64,000 bases of DNA from Tessaracoccus sp. OH4464_COT-324 (GCF_003932855.1 NZ_RQYZ01000011.1:1-64000), one strand, 5' to 3'; shown: positions 36,427 through 45,300, numbered from the stretch's first letter. The notes: generated by a model not told the origin, from the letters alone. Program-made: numbers and translations.

Positions 36427-37686
36427 ATGCTGGTCAGCGAACTTGAAAGTATCAATATCAGTCAGTTCGACCAACTGTCTCAGAGCCACGTCCGGACTGC
36501 GAAGAGCCTCGTTGAGCAGTCGGAAGAGATATATGACAGATCGGGGGGTGCCCTGGCCGACAACTGGAAAGACAAGTACGCGGCGGGGGCGCGGGACGAG
36601 TTGGAGCGCGAGGCCCGCTCGTGCGAGATCCTCGCGATGGAAGCCAGAGGATCGGTTTCCGTGCTGGACGGCTTCACCGCCGCCATGCGGACCCAGCAGC
36701 GGGAGTTGCAACTGACCGTGGCGGAGGCACGGGCGCGCGCCTTCCACGTGAACGACGACGGCACGGTGCGCGCCTACGACCCAACCAAGCAGGCGGAGGC
36801 CGACACGTTCACCCCACTGATCCGAACCATCTTGGCCGACGCGGCGCGCATCGACCAGGAGGCGGCAGCACAGCTGAAGCAGCTCGACCAACACGGCGTT
36901 GACGTGGACAAGGACGGCGATGTCGACGGGGATGACGTGAACAAAATGCGTAACGAGGTGTTGGACGCCCCGGCCCAGGCCTCTCTCGACCTGATGAAGC
37001 AATCCATGCCGCTCAACGCCTCCAAGGAGGAGCAGCACAAGTGGTGGACGAGCCTCACCGAGGAGCAGCGGGAGCAGTTCAAGCGGGCGCTGCCACTCGA
37101 GGTGTACAACATGGCCGGCGTGCCCGACGACGTGAAGCGTGATCTCGCGGGCAGCGACGGCTACAACCGCATGAAACTGGTGCAGTACGCTCTGGATAAC
37201 GCCTACAACAAAGATCTGGACTACTTTGACAACAACTGCACCCACTTCGTTTCCTCGGCCCTTGAAGCCGCCGGCCTGGATTCCAAGGGGTGGCTCACGA
37301 TCCAGGAAGACGCTTGGGGGCATAACCTGATTTCGCAGTTTGACACCCCAATGCGGACTTGGGGACCCTCGCACACCGACAGTTGGGTGAACGCGGAAGC
37401 CAGCCAGAATTTCTTCACCAGGAACGGGGCCGAGGTGGTCGCGCCGGGCAATGTGCGCCCGGGCGACATCATCTACTGGGAGCAGGACGGCCACAACCCC
37501 GAGATCGACAAGGGGATGTCCCACCACGCGGCAATCGTCACCGCCGTGACACCCAACGGGGACATCCTCTACACGCAGCACACCAGCTCCCAGGACAACG
37601 TGTCGCTCAACGCGCGCCAGCCGTACAACAACATCCGCGAGGGCGACCAAAAAATCGTTATTCTTCGGCCTAAGGAGACCTGGTGA
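36427..37686 (+). CDS. Type VII secretion-like effector with EF-hand and NlpC/P60-type amidase domain (module 2)
   Basis: A 419-residue paralogue of the product at 34363, collinear over its whole length without net gaps. Helical WXG-like head with NWKDKYAAGARDE, EF-hand loop DVDKDGDVDGDD at 159-170, WWTSLTEEQREQF linker, and amidase core with Cys271 (NNCTHFVSSAL), GDIIYWEQ and HHAAIVTAV. The frame is open to 36361 but ATG 36427 matches module 1 and has GAGAGGA upstream. The two copies differ at many surface positions while active-site and EF-hand residues are kept, so both are probably functional. GTGA-coupled to the next gene. Confidence 0.75.
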   Translation: MLVSELESINISQFDQLSQSHVRTAKSLVEQSEEIYDRSGGALADNWKDKYAAGARDELEREARSCEILAMEARGSVSVLDGFTAAMRTQQRELQLTVAEARARAFHVNDDGTVRAYDPTKQAEADTFTPLIRTILADAARIDQEAAAQLKQLDQHGVDVDKDGDVDGDDVNKMRNEVLDAPAQASLDLMKQSMPLNASKEEQHKWWTSLTEEQREQFKRALPLEVYNMAGVPDDVKRDLAGSDGYNRMKLVQYALDNAYNKDLDYFDNNCTHFVSSALEAAGLDSKGWLTIQEDAWGHNLISQFDTPMRTWGPSHTDSWVNAEASQNFFTRNGAEVVAPGNVRPGDIIYWEQDGHNPEIDKGMSHHAAIVTAVTPNGDILYTQHTSSQDNVSLNARQPYNNIREGDQKIVILRPKETW

Positions 37687-38003
37687 GCACCGCAAACATC
37701 GACATGAACTACGGGGGCGTCGCCGCCCTCTCCTCCAAGGTTTCCGGCATCGCTGAGGACTTGGGGCGCACGGCCTCCGAAGCCGCTAAGACTTCCGTAT
37801 CGTCTCAGGGATTCGCGACGACGGCGGCGTGCAACGAGTTTTCGGCCACCCTGGCGCGGCAGATTCGTCAGGTTGCTACGTGCGTAGACCAAACCGGCGA
37901 GAAGCTCGCGGAGACGGCCCAGTCACTGGCGCAGATGGAGGCGGACGCGCAAGGGGCGGTCAACCGCTACTTTGGCGGCGAGACTCGGGCGCTTGTCGAG
38001 TGA
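37683..38003 (+). CDS. Small helical WXG100-like partner protein (module 2)
   Basis: 106 residues, paralogue of 35619-35936: MSTANIDMNYGGVAALSS opens both with few changes, and both carry a Cys in the middle (ACNEFS here, GCNSFS there). It overlaps the effector gene by GTGA and the following membrane gene by TGATG, forming a three-gene unit. The C-terminal half is more charged than in module 1. Role as in module 1. Confidence 0.65.
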   Translation: MSTANIDMNYGGVAALSSKVSGIAEDLGRTASEAAKTSVSSQGFATTAACNEFSATLARQIRQVATCVDQTGEKLAETAQSLAQMEADAQGAVNRYFGGETRALVE

Positions 38004-38350
38004 TGAGGTACAGGTGGTTGGCCCCGACCCTGTCGGCGCTCTCGCTCGTCGGGGCTGTCGTGCTGGTGCTCGTCGCCAGTTCGGGCGCGAACGCTACCGT
38101 CAGGCAGCGCGCTCAGGCCTGTGACCTGAGCCTCGTCGCGCCGATCTGGGTTCACGTCGCGGGCTGGGCCTCCGCTGCGCTGGCTGTGCTCGGAATTGGG
38201 CTGGCCATCTGGCTGGTGGCTACCCGGCGCACCGTGGCCGCGGTCGTCCTGGCGCTGAGCCTGCTGCTGCCCGCCTCGGTGTGGGGCCTCGGCGCGTACT
38301 CCCTTCTCAGGGACGTGCCGTCGAAGACGGGGACGAACTGCTCAGGCTGA
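38003..38350 (+). CDS. Small three-helix membrane protein, candidate immunity or accessory protein
   Basis: 115 residues with three helices (about 5-26, 48-72, 77-100). The positive-inside rule puts TRR (74-76) inside and the first loop and tail outside, each with one cysteine (Cys40 and Cys113), which could form a disulfide at the outer face. The ATG overlaps the previous stop (TGATG), so it is translated with module 2. An outward-facing membrane protein next to a predicted wall amidase would suit immunity, but no homology supports this. Module 1 lacks it. Confidence 0.6.
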   Translation: MRYRWLAPTLSALSLVGAVVLVLVASSGANATVRQRAQACDLSLVAPIWVHVAGWASAALAVLGIGLAIWLVATRRTVAAVVLALSLLLPASVWGLGAYSLLRDVPSKTGTNCSG

Positions 38351-38351
38351 T

Positions 38352-38396
38352 CCAGCCGCCGCCGCCCGGCCGGGCACGTCGGGCGGCGGTGGCTGG
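38352..38396 (+). terminator. Strong hairpin terminator after the type VII-like modules
   Basis: Arms 38352-38368 and 38380-38396 pair over 17 bp with one G-T wobble, starting one base after the last module stop. The T-rich sequence downstream is weak (CTCTTTT about 20 nt later). Confidence 0.7.
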
Positions 38397-38505
38397 CCTC
38401 GCCAGAGCTTCCGCTCTTTTCCGCACCCTGAGTTGCGGTTAATATCTAGCTACGACATCCATGACGGCGCCGCCGTAGCCGCCGCAACCCAAGGAAGGGA
38501 CACAC

Positions 38506-39789
38506 ATGACCAAAGCGGTCCTAAAGATCAACGATGTAGAGGTGGAACTGCCGGTGGTGGAGGCGACCGACGGAAGTAGCGGCCTCAACATCGCGAAAGT
38601 GCTGGCTGAGACTGGTTACACCACCCTCGACACTGGATTCGTGAACACCTCCTCCTGCCAGTCCGCGATCACCTACATCGACGGCGGCAAGGGCATTCTT
38701 CGTTACCGTGGCTACCCGATCGAGCAGTTGGCGGAGAAGGCTTCCTTCCTTGAGGTGTCCTACCTTCTGCTCCACGGTGAACTGCCGACGCAGCAGCAGC
38801 TCGACGACTTCTCGGCCAAAGTCACAAATCGGATGATGCTCGACGAGCGGCTGCGCGAGCTGTTCCGTTCCTTCCCGCGCGGCGGCCACCCAATGATGGT
38901 GCTCTCCGCGGGCATCATGGCCCTCGGCGCCTACAACCGCCAATACCTGGACCCGCACGACCCGGAGCACGTCGAGGAGGCGTCGCTGCGTCTGATTGGT
39001 TCGATGCCCGCGCTCGCCGCGTCGGCCTACAAGTCGAGCGTGGGCGAACCCTTCCTGTACCCGAAGCGGGGCCTGAGCTATGTCGAGAACTACCTGCGCC
39101 TGTCGTTCGGCACCCCGATGGAGGAATACGAGATCTCCGACGCCGCCGTGCGCGCGTTCGAGACGCTGTTCATCCTGCACGCGGATCACGAGCAGAACTG
39201 CTCCACCTCCACGGTGCGCATGGTGGGCTCGTCGGACGCCAACCTCTACGCTTCCGTGTCCGCTGGCGTCAACGCGCTGTCCGGTCCGCTGCACGGCGGA
39301 GCCAACCAGGCGGTGCTGGAGATGCTGCGCGAGATCCGCGAGCACGGCATGGACATCAAGGACTTCGTCAGCAAGGTGAAGGACAAGCAGTCCGGCGTGC
39401 GCCTCATGGGCTTCGGCCACCGGGTGTACAAAAACTACGATCCGCGCGCGAAGATCATCAAGGGCCACGCCGACCGACTGCTGCGCGACTCCGGCAAGAA
39501 CAATGCGCTGCTGGACATGGCGTTGGAGCTGGAGGCGACCGCGCTGAACGATGAGTACTTCATCGCACGGAAGCTGTACCCGAACGTCGACTTCTACACC
39601 GGCCTCATCTACGAGGCCATGGGCTTCCCGGCAACGCACTTCACCGCGCTGTTCGCCCTCGGCCGGCTCCCCGGCTGGATCGCCCAGTGGCAGGAGGAGC
39701 ACAAGGATCCGGCACGCAAGATTGGCCGCCCACGCCAGGTGTATGTGGGCGCCACCGAGCGCGACTACGTGCCCATCGCTGAACGCTGA
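38506..39789 (+). CDS. gltA: Citrate synthase (type II, hexameric group)
   Basis: A 427-residue enzyme condensing acetyl-CoA and oxaloacetate. Catalytic residues are in HADHEQNCSTSTVR, the PLHGGANQAVLEML helix, GFGHRVYKNYDPRA and VDFYTGLIYEAMGFP (Asp). The N-terminal beta domain of about 45 residues and the length match the Gram-negative/actinobacterial GltA group. ATG preceded by AAGGAAGG 7 nt upstream. A TTAATAT-like box about 60 nt upstream could be the promoter. A terminator follows. Confidence 0.96.
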   Translation: MTKAVLKINDVEVELPVVEATDGSSGLNIAKVLAETGYTTLDTGFVNTSSCQSAITYIDGGKGILRYRGYPIEQLAEKASFLEVSYLLLHGELPTQQQLDDFSAKVTNRMMLDERLRELFRSFPRGGHPMMVLSAGIMALGAYNRQYLDPHDPEHVEEASLRLIGSMPALAASAYKSSVGEPFLYPKRGLSYVENYLRLSFGTPMEEYEISDAAVRAFETLFILHADHEQNCSTSTVRMVGSSDANLYASVSAGVNALSGPLHGGANQAVLEMLREIREHGMDIKDFVSKVKDKQSGVRLMGFGHRVYKNYDPRAKIIKGHADRLLRDSGKNNALLDMALELEATALNDEYFIARKLYPNVDFYTGLIYEAMGFPATHFTALFALGRLPGWIAQWQEEHKDPARKIGRPRQVYVGATERDYVPIAER

Positions 39790-39798
39790 CTCCCAGCC

Positions 39799-39834
39799 CC
39801 GGGGCCTGCCGCTGGCGGGCCCCGGACGCTTTTC
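39799..39834 (+). terminator. Rho-independent-like terminator of gltA
   Basis: CCGGGGCC and GGCCCCGG (39799-39806 and 39818-39825) flank an inner GCC/GGC pair. TTTT follows at 39830-39833. Ten bases after the gltA stop. Confidence 0.7.
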
Positions 39835-40018
39835 CGGGCTCGGGACGTCTGACCTCCACACGGATGTGCTGACCGGACGGCTTGGTTGACTACCCACGAC
39901 CCGGGGCATTAGCACAAGGAGGATTTACCGGCCCTGAACCGTTTCGGCCGAGACCACCCGACGACGCTGGCCCGGCGACCGCTGGGCGGCCCGGCCGAGC
40001 GGGCCGGTATCTCCTGAG

Positions 40019-41863
40019 ATGATGGGGGCCATGAGGATACTGGTCACCGGCGCGTCGGGTTTCCTCGGCGGGCGCGTCGCTCAACTGCTCGCCGAGAAAC
40101 ACGAGGTGGTGGCCTCCGGGCGCACGTTCTCCCAGCGGCGCCACCTCGCGCTCACAGGGCTGGGCGTCGAGATCCTGCCGGCCGACCTCACCCGCCCCGA
40201 CGAACTGGCCCGCCTGCTGCGCGGAGTCGACGCGGTGGTTCACTGCGCTGCGCTCTCCACCCTGTGGGGCCGCTGGGCGGACCTCAAACGAACCAACATC
40301 GACACCTCCCGCCGCCTAGCCGAGGCCTGCGCCGCCCGCGGCACCCGACTGGTGCACATCAGCTCCCCCAGCATCTACAACCGCGCCGTGCACGAAGACC
40401 CCAGCTGGGGAACCCCCGCCCGGCCGGTGCCGGAGACCCTGCCCGTCGGACCGCGCTTCGACAGCGCCTACGCGAGAAGCAAGTGGCTGTCCGAACGCGC
40501 CGTCCTCGACGCGCACCCCGACGCCTGCTGCCTTCGCCCACGCGGCATCTACGGCCCCGGGGACTCGGCAATCATGCCGCGCATCGTCGCCGCGCTACGC
40601 GCGGGCAGGCTGCCCCGGCTCGTGCCGGGCGACGTGCTGACCGACCTGACCCACGTCGACAATGCCGCCCATGCCGCCCGGCTGGCCGTGGAAAGCACGG
40701 TCACCGGACCCGTCAACATCGCCGACGGCGACCCGATCGCCATCTGGGCCAGCATCAATCAGGTGGCGGACGCCTTGGGCGTGCCCCGCCCCAGCCGACG
40801 CGTGCCCGCGCCACTCGTCGAAGCCGCGGCGTCCGCAGCCGAGCTCCTCGCCCGCGGACTCGGCCGCTCGGAGCCGAAGCTCACCGCGGCAGGCATCCGC
40901 CTCCTCACCCACGGTCTGCGCCTGGACTTGACCCGCGCCCGCGACGAGCTGGGCTACCGCCCCATCAACACCGAAGGCCTGGGTTCGGTGCTCGACGACC
41001 TCGCGCCCACCACCCGATTCCCGGCCAAGAGCACATCCACGACGACGGTGCAGCTCGAACACCTGGCGGCCGGCTGGTGCGTGGCCCCGGGCGCGCTGGC
41101 GCAGCGCGGCGAAAGTTGGCGCCAACGACGTTTTCCCGCCGGGGTGACGCTCATCCGCCACCCCAAGCGCGGCCTCGTGCTCTTCGACACCGGCTACTCC
41201 CGCGCCGCCGTCGAAGCCGTTCGCCGCTGGCCCGCCTGGCTGTACGGGAAGCTGCTGCCGATCCACCTACCACCGGGCGAGGCGCTCGTCGAGCAGCTCC
41301 AGGCGCGCGGCGAGGACGCCGCATCCGTCACCGCGATCCTCTGCTCTCACCTGCACCTCGACCACCTCGCGGGGACAGCCGACTTCCCGGACGCGCCGGT
41401 CTGGCTCGACCCGGCAGAGATTTCCGCCCTCAGCCGCCACAACGGACTTGCCGCGGTGCGCCACGGCATCGTCCCCGACGTGGTGCCCGCCCGCGAACGA
41501 CTCCGCCCGCTGGGCTACACCGCAGCCCCGGCCTGGCTGGCCCCCTTCACCCGGGCGATGGACTTCTTCGGCGACGGCAGCCTGTGGGTGGTGCCCTCCC
41601 CCGGCCACACCCACGGCTCGGTGAGTGTCGTGGCCCGCACCGCCACTGACAACCGCGACGGCGCCGGGCTCACCCTTATCGCCGGGGATGTCGCGTGGAG
41701 CGAGCGGGCGCTGCGTGACGGCCTCGAACCGCACTGGCTCACCCGGCGGATAGTGGCACACAGCCTCCCCGACGCGCGCCGCAGCGCCGCCGCGTGGCGA
41801 CGTTGGCTCGCCCAGCACCCGAAGGCGAAGGTGGTGGTGTCGCATGACCTCCCGGCCGGCTGA
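40019..41863 (+). CDS. Fusion of an OleD-like extended SDR and a metallo-beta-lactamase-fold hydrolase
   Basis: 614 residues. The first 330 form an extended short-chain dehydrogenase: TGASGFLGG (10-18) for NAD(P), Ser115-Ser116 and YARSK (Tyr151/Lys155) as catalytic residues, and GIYGPGDSAIMPRI as in OleD/3-beta-HSD proteins. Residues about 345-614 form an MBL-fold hydrolase with HLHLDH (444-449), PGHTHGS, GDVAW and VVSHD, the ligands for two metals. OleD proteins reduce 2-alkyl-3-oxoacids to hydroxyacids; the hydrolase domain could act on a thioester or lactone. Starts at 40019, 40022 or 40031 are all possible. Overlaps the next gene by 20 nt. Confidence 0.8.
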   Translation: MMGAMRILVTGASGFLGGRVAQLLAEKHEVVASGRTFSQRRHLALTGLGVEILPADLTRPDELARLLRGVDAVVHCAALSTLWGRWADLKRTNIDTSRRLAEACAARGTRLVHISSPSIYNRAVHEDPSWGTPARPVPETLPVGPRFDSAYARSKWLSERAVLDAHPDACCLRPRGIYGPGDSAIMPRIVAALRAGRLPRLVPGDVLTDLTHVDNAAHAARLAVESTVTGPVNIADGDPIAIWASINQVADALGVPRPSRRVPAPLVEAAASAAELLARGLGRSEPKLTAAGIRLLTHGLRLDLTRARDELGYRPINTEGLGSVLDDLAPTTRFPAKSTSTTTVQLEHLAAGWCVAPGALAQRGESWRQRRFPAGVTLIRHPKRGLVLFDTGYSRAAVEAVRRWPAWLYGKLLPIHLPPGEALVEQLQARGEDAASVTAILCSHLHLDHLAGTADFPDAPVWLDPAEISALSRHNGLAAVRHGIVPDVVPARERLRPLGYTAAPAWLAPFTRAMDFFGDGSLWVVPSPGHTHGSVSVVARTATDNRDGAGLTLIAGDVAWSERALRDGLEPHWLTRRIVAHSLPDARRSAAAWRRWLAQHPKAKVVVSHDLPAG

Positions 41864-43160
41864 CCTCGCGGTGATCGCGGCGGAGGGCATCGCGGCCGCG
41901 CGTCGACGGCTCCGTACCCGCGCCGCCGTCGAACGCCGTCAGGATCGTCTCGCCCGCACGCAGATCCCCTGGCTGATCGCGCACTCCGCCTGGACGGCGC
42001 GTCGCTTCTCCGACGCGGGGCTGCCTCCCGGGCGGTGGCGGGAGCTACCGCCCGTCGAGAAACCCGACATGATGGGCAACTTCGATCAGCTCAACACGGT
42101 CGGGGCCCGGCTCGACGACGTGCTCGCCCTCGCCCGCGAGGCCGAAGCCACCCGCGACTTCACCGGACAGCTCACCACGCGAGGCGGCGAGATCACCGTC
42201 GGGCTATCCACCGGCACCTCCGGCACCCAGGGCGCGTTCATCGTCAGCCGCGCCGACCGGCTGCGCTGGGCGGGCAGCGTGCTCGCGGCCATCTTCCGCC
42301 CCTTCCCGTGGGCTCTCCAAACACCCCAGCGCGTCGCCTTCTTCCTGCGGGCCGACGGCGGGCTCTATCGCACGGCCGCCTCCCGCCGGGTGAGCATCGA
42401 CTTCTACGACATCCTCCGCCCCGTCGAGGAGCTGGCGGATCGGCTGACGCGCACGTCGCCGACGGTGATCGTCGGCCCGCCCTCGGTGCTGCGCGCGGTC
42501 GCTGACGCCGGCGGTCGAGCCCGGCCGAGCCGGGTGGTCAGCGTCGCCGAGGTGCTGGAGGGGCAGACGGAGGCCTTCCTGGCCGGCTGGTTCGGCGCGC
42601 CGGTGATCCAGATCTATCAGGCGACGGAGGGTCTGCTGGGCCTGCCGTGCGCGGCCGGACAGCTGCACCTTGCCGAGGAGCATGTCCACATCGAGGCGGA
42701 ACCGGTGGGCGAGGGGCTGGTGCGCCCGGTGATCACCGACCTGCGTCGCCGTGCGCAGCCCGTCGTGCGCCACCGGCTCAACGACCTGCTGAAGCTGGGC
42801 GACGGCTGCGGCTGCGGCAGCGCCACCCGGAGGATCGTGCGCATCGTCGGCCGCCAGGATGATGCGCTGCTCCTGCCGGGCGCGAACGGCGAGGTGACCA
42901 TCTGGCCCGATTTCCTGCGCGCCGCGCTCAGCCGGGTGCCCGAGCTGAGGGAGTACCGGCTGATCCAAACCGGACCGGCTGCGCTCTGCGTCGAGGTGGA
43001 GCCGTGGCTCGCGGGGCTGCGCGCCACCGTGCGGGACCACGTGCTGGCGGAGTTGGACCGCCACGGTGTGCGCGGCGTCAGTCTGACCGATCGGCCGTGG
43101 CAACCGCTCCCGCCCGGCGTTAAACTCCGACGTGTTTTCCGCAACACGAACAAGGAGTGA
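41844..43160 (+). CDS. F390-synthetase/PaaK-like adenylate-forming enzyme
   Basis: 438 residues. The AMP-forming phosphate loop LSTGTSGTQG lies at about 122-131, the A5-type motif YQATEGLLG near 255 and the hinge/ribose motif LNDLLKLGDGC near 310. The group is that of phenylacetate-CoA ligase and coenzyme F390 synthetase-related proteins (TIGR02304-like), which are shorter than other acyl-CoA ligases. It would activate a carboxylic acid as an acyl-adenylate. In Ole pathways OleC, a member of the same superfamily, closes a beta-lactone, so an analogous step is possible. Overlaps the SDR-MBL gene by 20 nt and is 3 nt from the KASIII gene. Confidence 0.8.
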   Translation: MTSRPADLAVIAAEGIAAARRRLRTRAAVERRQDRLARTQIPWLIAHSAWTARRFSDAGLPPGRWRELPPVEKPDMMGNFDQLNTVGARLDDVLALAREAEATRDFTGQLTTRGGEITVGLSTGTSGTQGAFIVSRADRLRWAGSVLAAIFRPFPWALQTPQRVAFFLRADGGLYRTAASRRVSIDFYDILRPVEELADRLTRTSPTVIVGPPSVLRAVADAGGRARPSRVVSVAEVLEGQTEAFLAGWFGAPVIQIYQATEGLLGLPCAAGQLHLAEEHVHIEAEPVGEGLVRPVITDLRRRAQPVVRHRLNDLLKLGDGCGCGSATRRIVRIVGRQDDALLLPGANGEVTIWPDFLRAALSRVPELREYRLIQTGPAALCVEVEPWLAGLRATVRDHVLAELDRHGVRGVSLTDRPWQPLPPGVKLRRVFRNTNKE

Positions 43161-43163
43161 ACA

Positions 43164-44144
43164 ATGCTGAATATGCGGGTTTTGTCCACCGGAAACGCGC
43201 TACCTGATCGGGTGGTCACCACCACCGAATTAGCGGCCCGCGCTGGGCTGGATGCCCAGCGGGTGCTGGAGGCCACCGGGGTTGCCGAGCGACGCTGGGT
43301 GGCCCCCGACGACGACCCGGTCACCTTTGGCGCCGCGGCCCTTGACCAGGCATTGGCCGCCGCGAATATGGAGATAACCGAGCTGGATGTGCTCATCCAC
43401 GCCTCCGGCAGTTTTCCGCAGCCCATTCCCGACGGCTCGTCCCACCTGGCGGAGGCCGTCGGGTTCCGTGGGCGACCAGCTTTCTCGGTGCATTCCACGT
43501 GCGTCAGCGCGCTCGTCGGCATCCATCAGGCCGCGCTGCTCGTCGCCGCCGGGCAGGCGCGACGGGTGGCGGTGGTCAGCTGCGAGGTGTCCAGCCGGGG
43601 CCTGAACCTGGCCGACCCGGAGTCGTCGCTGCTCTTCGGCGACGGCGCGGCGGCGGTGATCGTCGGGGAGGCCGAGCGGCCGGATCAGGGGATCGAACGC
43701 TACGTGGCGCAGATGTGGCCCGAGGGCGGCGGGGCAACCGAGATTCGCGCCGGCGGCTACCGGCGCCCGCGCCTCGACGCGCAGTGCCCGCCGGAGGATT
43801 TCACGTTCCGAATGAATGGTCGGCGGGCGCTGATGCTGGGCCACAAGCTGGTGCCCCGCCTCCTGGAGGAGTTGCAGCCGGGGCTGTCCAGCGGCCTGGA
43901 TGGCATCGATCTCGTCATCCCGCACCAGGCGAGCGCGGCCGGGATGAAGCTGCTGCAGCGCTACAACTGGCCCAGCGAACGCATCGAGTCGACGCTCGAA
44001 CGCCTCGGCAATGTGATCGCGGCCAGCATCCCGCTCACTTTGCATCAGGCGCTGACCACCGGCCGGATCTCCGCGGGCCACCGGGTGCTGTTCGTCGGCA
44101 CCGGAGCGGGCCTCACCACGACGGGGATGATCGTGCGATGGTGA
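43164..44144 (+). CDS. KASIII/OleA-like 3-oxoacyl synthase
   Basis: A 326-residue thiolase-fold enzyme with the Cys-His-Asn triad: Cys113 (HSTCVSALVG), His254 (IPHQASAAG) and Asn283 (LGNVIAAS). The HSTCVS context and the neighbours fit enzymes that condense two acyl groups (OleA, FabH-like) better than housekeeping FabH, which would sit with fab genes. It would make a 3-oxoacyl product for the SDR domain. ATG has AAGGAGTGAACA upstream. It overlaps the glycosyltransferase gene by 7 nt. Confidence 0.85.
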   Translation: MLNMRVLSTGNALPDRVVTTTELAARAGLDAQRVLEATGVAERRWVAPDDDPVTFGAAALDQALAAANMEITELDVLIHASGSFPQPIPDGSSHLAEAVGFRGRPAFSVHSTCVSALVGIHQAALLVAAGQARRVAVVSCEVSSRGLNLADPESSLLFGDGAAAVIVGEAERPDQGIERYVAQMWPEGGGATEIRAGGYRRPRLDAQCPPEDFTFRMNGRRALMLGHKLVPRLLEELQPGLSSGLDGIDLVIPHQASAAGMKLLQRYNWPSERIESTLERLGNVIAASIPLTLHQALTTGRISAGHRVLFVGTGAGLTTTGMIVRW

Positions 44145-45256
44145 GGCTCCGGAGGCTGGCGCTGGGCGCGGCGACGGCCATCTTCGCCGCCAGGGCCGCG
44201 ACGCTGGCCCTCAACTCGGCCGTGATACCCCGCCTGCGGCCCGCGCCACGTCGCGAGGAGCGGCCGAGCGTGTCGATCCTGGTTCCGGCCCGCGACGAGG
44301 AGCACAACCTACCCGGGCTGTTGCGGGCGCTCGCCCGGCAGGGTGCCAACGAAGTGATCGTCTTCGACGACGGCCTGAACGGCGCCGGGCTGGCGGAGGC
44401 TGACAGCCTGGGTGTCCGGGTGATTTCGTCGGAGCGGCCCGAGGGCTGGATGGGGAAGAACTGGGCCTGCTGGGAACTGGCGCGGGCCGCGTCGGGCGAG
44501 ATTCTGGTGTTCACCGACGCCGACACCCGCTGGGAGGCGGGCGCCCTGGACGCGATCCTGGAGCTGAAATCACGGCTGGGTGCCGATCTGTTCAGCGTGC
44601 TTCCCGGGCTGCGTGAGCTTTCGCCATCGGCGCGGCTGCTGTCGCCGCTGGTGGAGAACATCGTGCTGACGATGGCTCCCTGGCCGCTGCTCAGCTGGGA
44701 CCGGCTCGGTAAGGGCAGCGCCTCCGGCGCGCTAATCGCGATCGACCGCGCCACCTACGAGGCCTGCGGCGGCCATCGGGCCTTGTCCAACCGCATTCAG
44801 GAGGACATCCTGCTGGCCCGCCTGGTGCAGTTCACCCGGGTGCGGGGCAGGCGGGGCCGGTCACGTCTGGCGCTGGGCGGCGATCTGCTGGGGGCCGTCT
44901 TCTACCGCACCTACCGCGAGTCGGTCCGGGGACTCGGTAAGTCCGTGGTGGCGACGCACGAAGGTTCCCGTGTCGCTGCTTGCCTGAGCCTGCTGGCCTT
45001 CGGGCTGACGCACACGCTGCCGTGGCTGGTACGCGGCTCCCGCTGGGTGTGGGCGCTGCGGGCGGCGAGCCTGCTGGACCGCTCCGTGGTGGCGGTGGCC
45101 GCGGGGCGCCGGGCGCCCGCCGACCTGGCGGAGGGCCTGCTGGGGCCGATTACGCCGATCCTGTCGATCCCCGGGGCCGTGGTGGGGCTGCGTCGGGAGC
45201 TCAGCTGGAAGGGCCGACGATACCCGCAGTCGGCCGCGAGGCCCGACTCACGCTGA
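44138..45256 (+). CDS. Family 2 glycosyltransferase, CrtQ-like
   Basis: 372 residues. The frame is open from 43499, but the ATG at 44138 inside the KASIII end is the start. A short N-terminal hydrophobic stretch precedes the GT2 core: VSILVPARDEEHNLPGLL, EGWMGKNWACWE and VFTDADTRWE (the DxD-like metal site). About 100 residues with two membrane segments follow. The GW-x-GK-x-x-A block is typical of CrtQ, which glycosylates a carotenoid acid. No carotenoid genes are near; the acceptor may be the product of the three preceding genes. Confidence 0.8.
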   Translation: MVRLRRLALGAATAIFAARAATLALNSAVIPRLRPAPRREERPSVSILVPARDEEHNLPGLLRALARQGANEVIVFDDGLNGAGLAEADSLGVRVISSERPEGWMGKNWACWELARAASGEILVFTDADTRWEAGALDAILELKSRLGADLFSVLPGLRELSPSARLLSPLVENIVLTMAPWPLLSWDRLGKGSASGALIAIDRATYEACGGHRALSNRIQEDILLARLVQFTRVRGRRGRSRLALGGDLLGAVFYRTYRESVRGLGKSVVATHEGSRVAACLSLLAFGLTHTLPWLVRGSRWVWALRAASLLDRSVVAVAAGRRAPADLAEGLLGPITPILSIPGAVVGLRRELSWKGRRYPQSAARPDSR

Positions 45257-45300
45257 ACCGGGCGAAGCGTCCCGGCTCCGCCCGCGCTTTCGCGCCAGGC

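Noticed and set aside
40019-45256. Carotenoid glycoside cluster (because of the CrtQ-like transferase)
   Set aside because: No phytoene synthase, desaturase or oxidase is nearby, and the other three genes fit acyl-group chemistry.
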